Below are positions 32,670-33,157 of a stretch of DNA of 33,157 bases, piece by piece. How positions within the stretch are numbered: position 1 is the first letter of the stretch; every line of letters begins with the position of its first letter. A model generated the notes under the pieces. The model was given only the letters and a program-made list of their open reading frames with translations. It was not told the DNA's origin and did not search any database. A program made the translations under genes and the position numbers. This DNA comes from an uncultured Clostridia bacterium (lineage in GTDB: Bacteria > Bacillota > Clostridia > Oscillospirales > Oscillospiraceae): NCBI GenBank assembly GCA_946542465.1, contig CAMNKQ010000005.1, forward strand, positions 1 through 33,157, read 5' to 3'.

Positions 32670-33102
32670 TCAGTTGTAAAAATATACGGCCAGGCGCTTG
32701 GCGGGTTTGTCATACACAATGTAAGAGACCACGGTTTTCAAGGCGGCATTTTTGGCCGCTTCGTTTTGCTCGGGATCCCGGATGATCGCAAGCACGGCCT
32801 GCACCTTTTTTGAGAAGGCGAGCGGGTCAAGGGTCTTGGAGCGGGCCTCGGCTCTGCTGTGCTCGGCCTGTCGCTCCAGCTCGTCGATTTTGGCAGAGAT
32901 CTCTTTCTTTCGCTGGGCATATTCCTGCAGCGTGTAGACCTCGGCCTCATAAGCCTCCTGGATCCGGCGGATCTTCACACGCTCAACCGCGATTAGATGC
33001 TCATAGTCCGGTGAAGCTGCGTCCTGCTTGATGGTGTGCGGCGCGATCGGGAAGCTCATCGTGGCCACGCAGTTTTCCAGAAATGCGATCACGAGACGGT
33101 TT
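32670..33102 (-). CDS. Serine recombinase, C-terminal portion (coiled-coil tail); same gene as 1..1007 on the circle
   Basis: Reading frame is continuous with 1007..1 across the duplicated 55-nt end; total 1440 nt, 479 aa; ends ...IVYDKPAKRLAVYFYN*. Confidence 0.9.
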
Positions 33103-33157
33103 GCCTTTGCGATCGACAGAGAATGCGAGGTCTGGCACTGACCACGGGCGTATTTGT
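33103..33157 (+). repeat. Terminal direct repeat of 1-55 (circular assembly overlap)
   Basis: gcctttgcgatcgacagagaatgcgaggtctggcactgaccacgggcgtatttgt is identical at both window ends. Confidence 0.97.

Noticed and set aside
1-33157. Diversity-generating retroelement, transposon, CRISPR array
   Set aside because: No reverse transcriptase, transposase, TR/VR pair or spacer array seen; the only recombinase is the phage serine integrase.

Overview
The window reads as an essentially complete, circularised genome of a temperate siphovirus-like phage of a Gram-positive (probably clostridial or Oscillospiraceae-type) host. The first 55 nt (1-55) recur exactly as the last 55 nt (33103-33157). A minus-strand serine recombinase stays in frame across that join (1007 nt + 433 nt = 1440 nt, 480 codons), so the unique circle is 33102 bp. 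Gene order on the circle: serine recombinase (-); HicAB toxin-antitoxin (+); membrane-anchored DnaQ-like exonuclease (-); S24/CI-type repressor (-) with four matching operators and a Cro-like gene (+); an autonomous minus-strand moron-like gene; small early ORFs; a PcfK/AcrIIA9-like + PcfJ-like pair; a DUF3102-like coiled-coil protein; zinc-ribbon and ASCH proteins; a tRNA(CAU); a HUH rolling-circle-type Rep; RinA-like regulator; HNH; portal, MuF-like and TerL; scaffold and capsid; head-tail connectors; tail genes with a -1 programmed frameshift; tape measure; FN3-rich tail protein; fibre/RBP; endolysin; holin. The most unusual signal is a heptamer, GAGCGGG. I count about 40 copies by eye, all on the + strand, in all codon phases, in intergenic DNA and inside minus-strand genes, and I found no reverse complement. 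It looks like a polar Chi-like or translocase-orienting motif. All functional names come from reading translations and recalling families. No database search was run.
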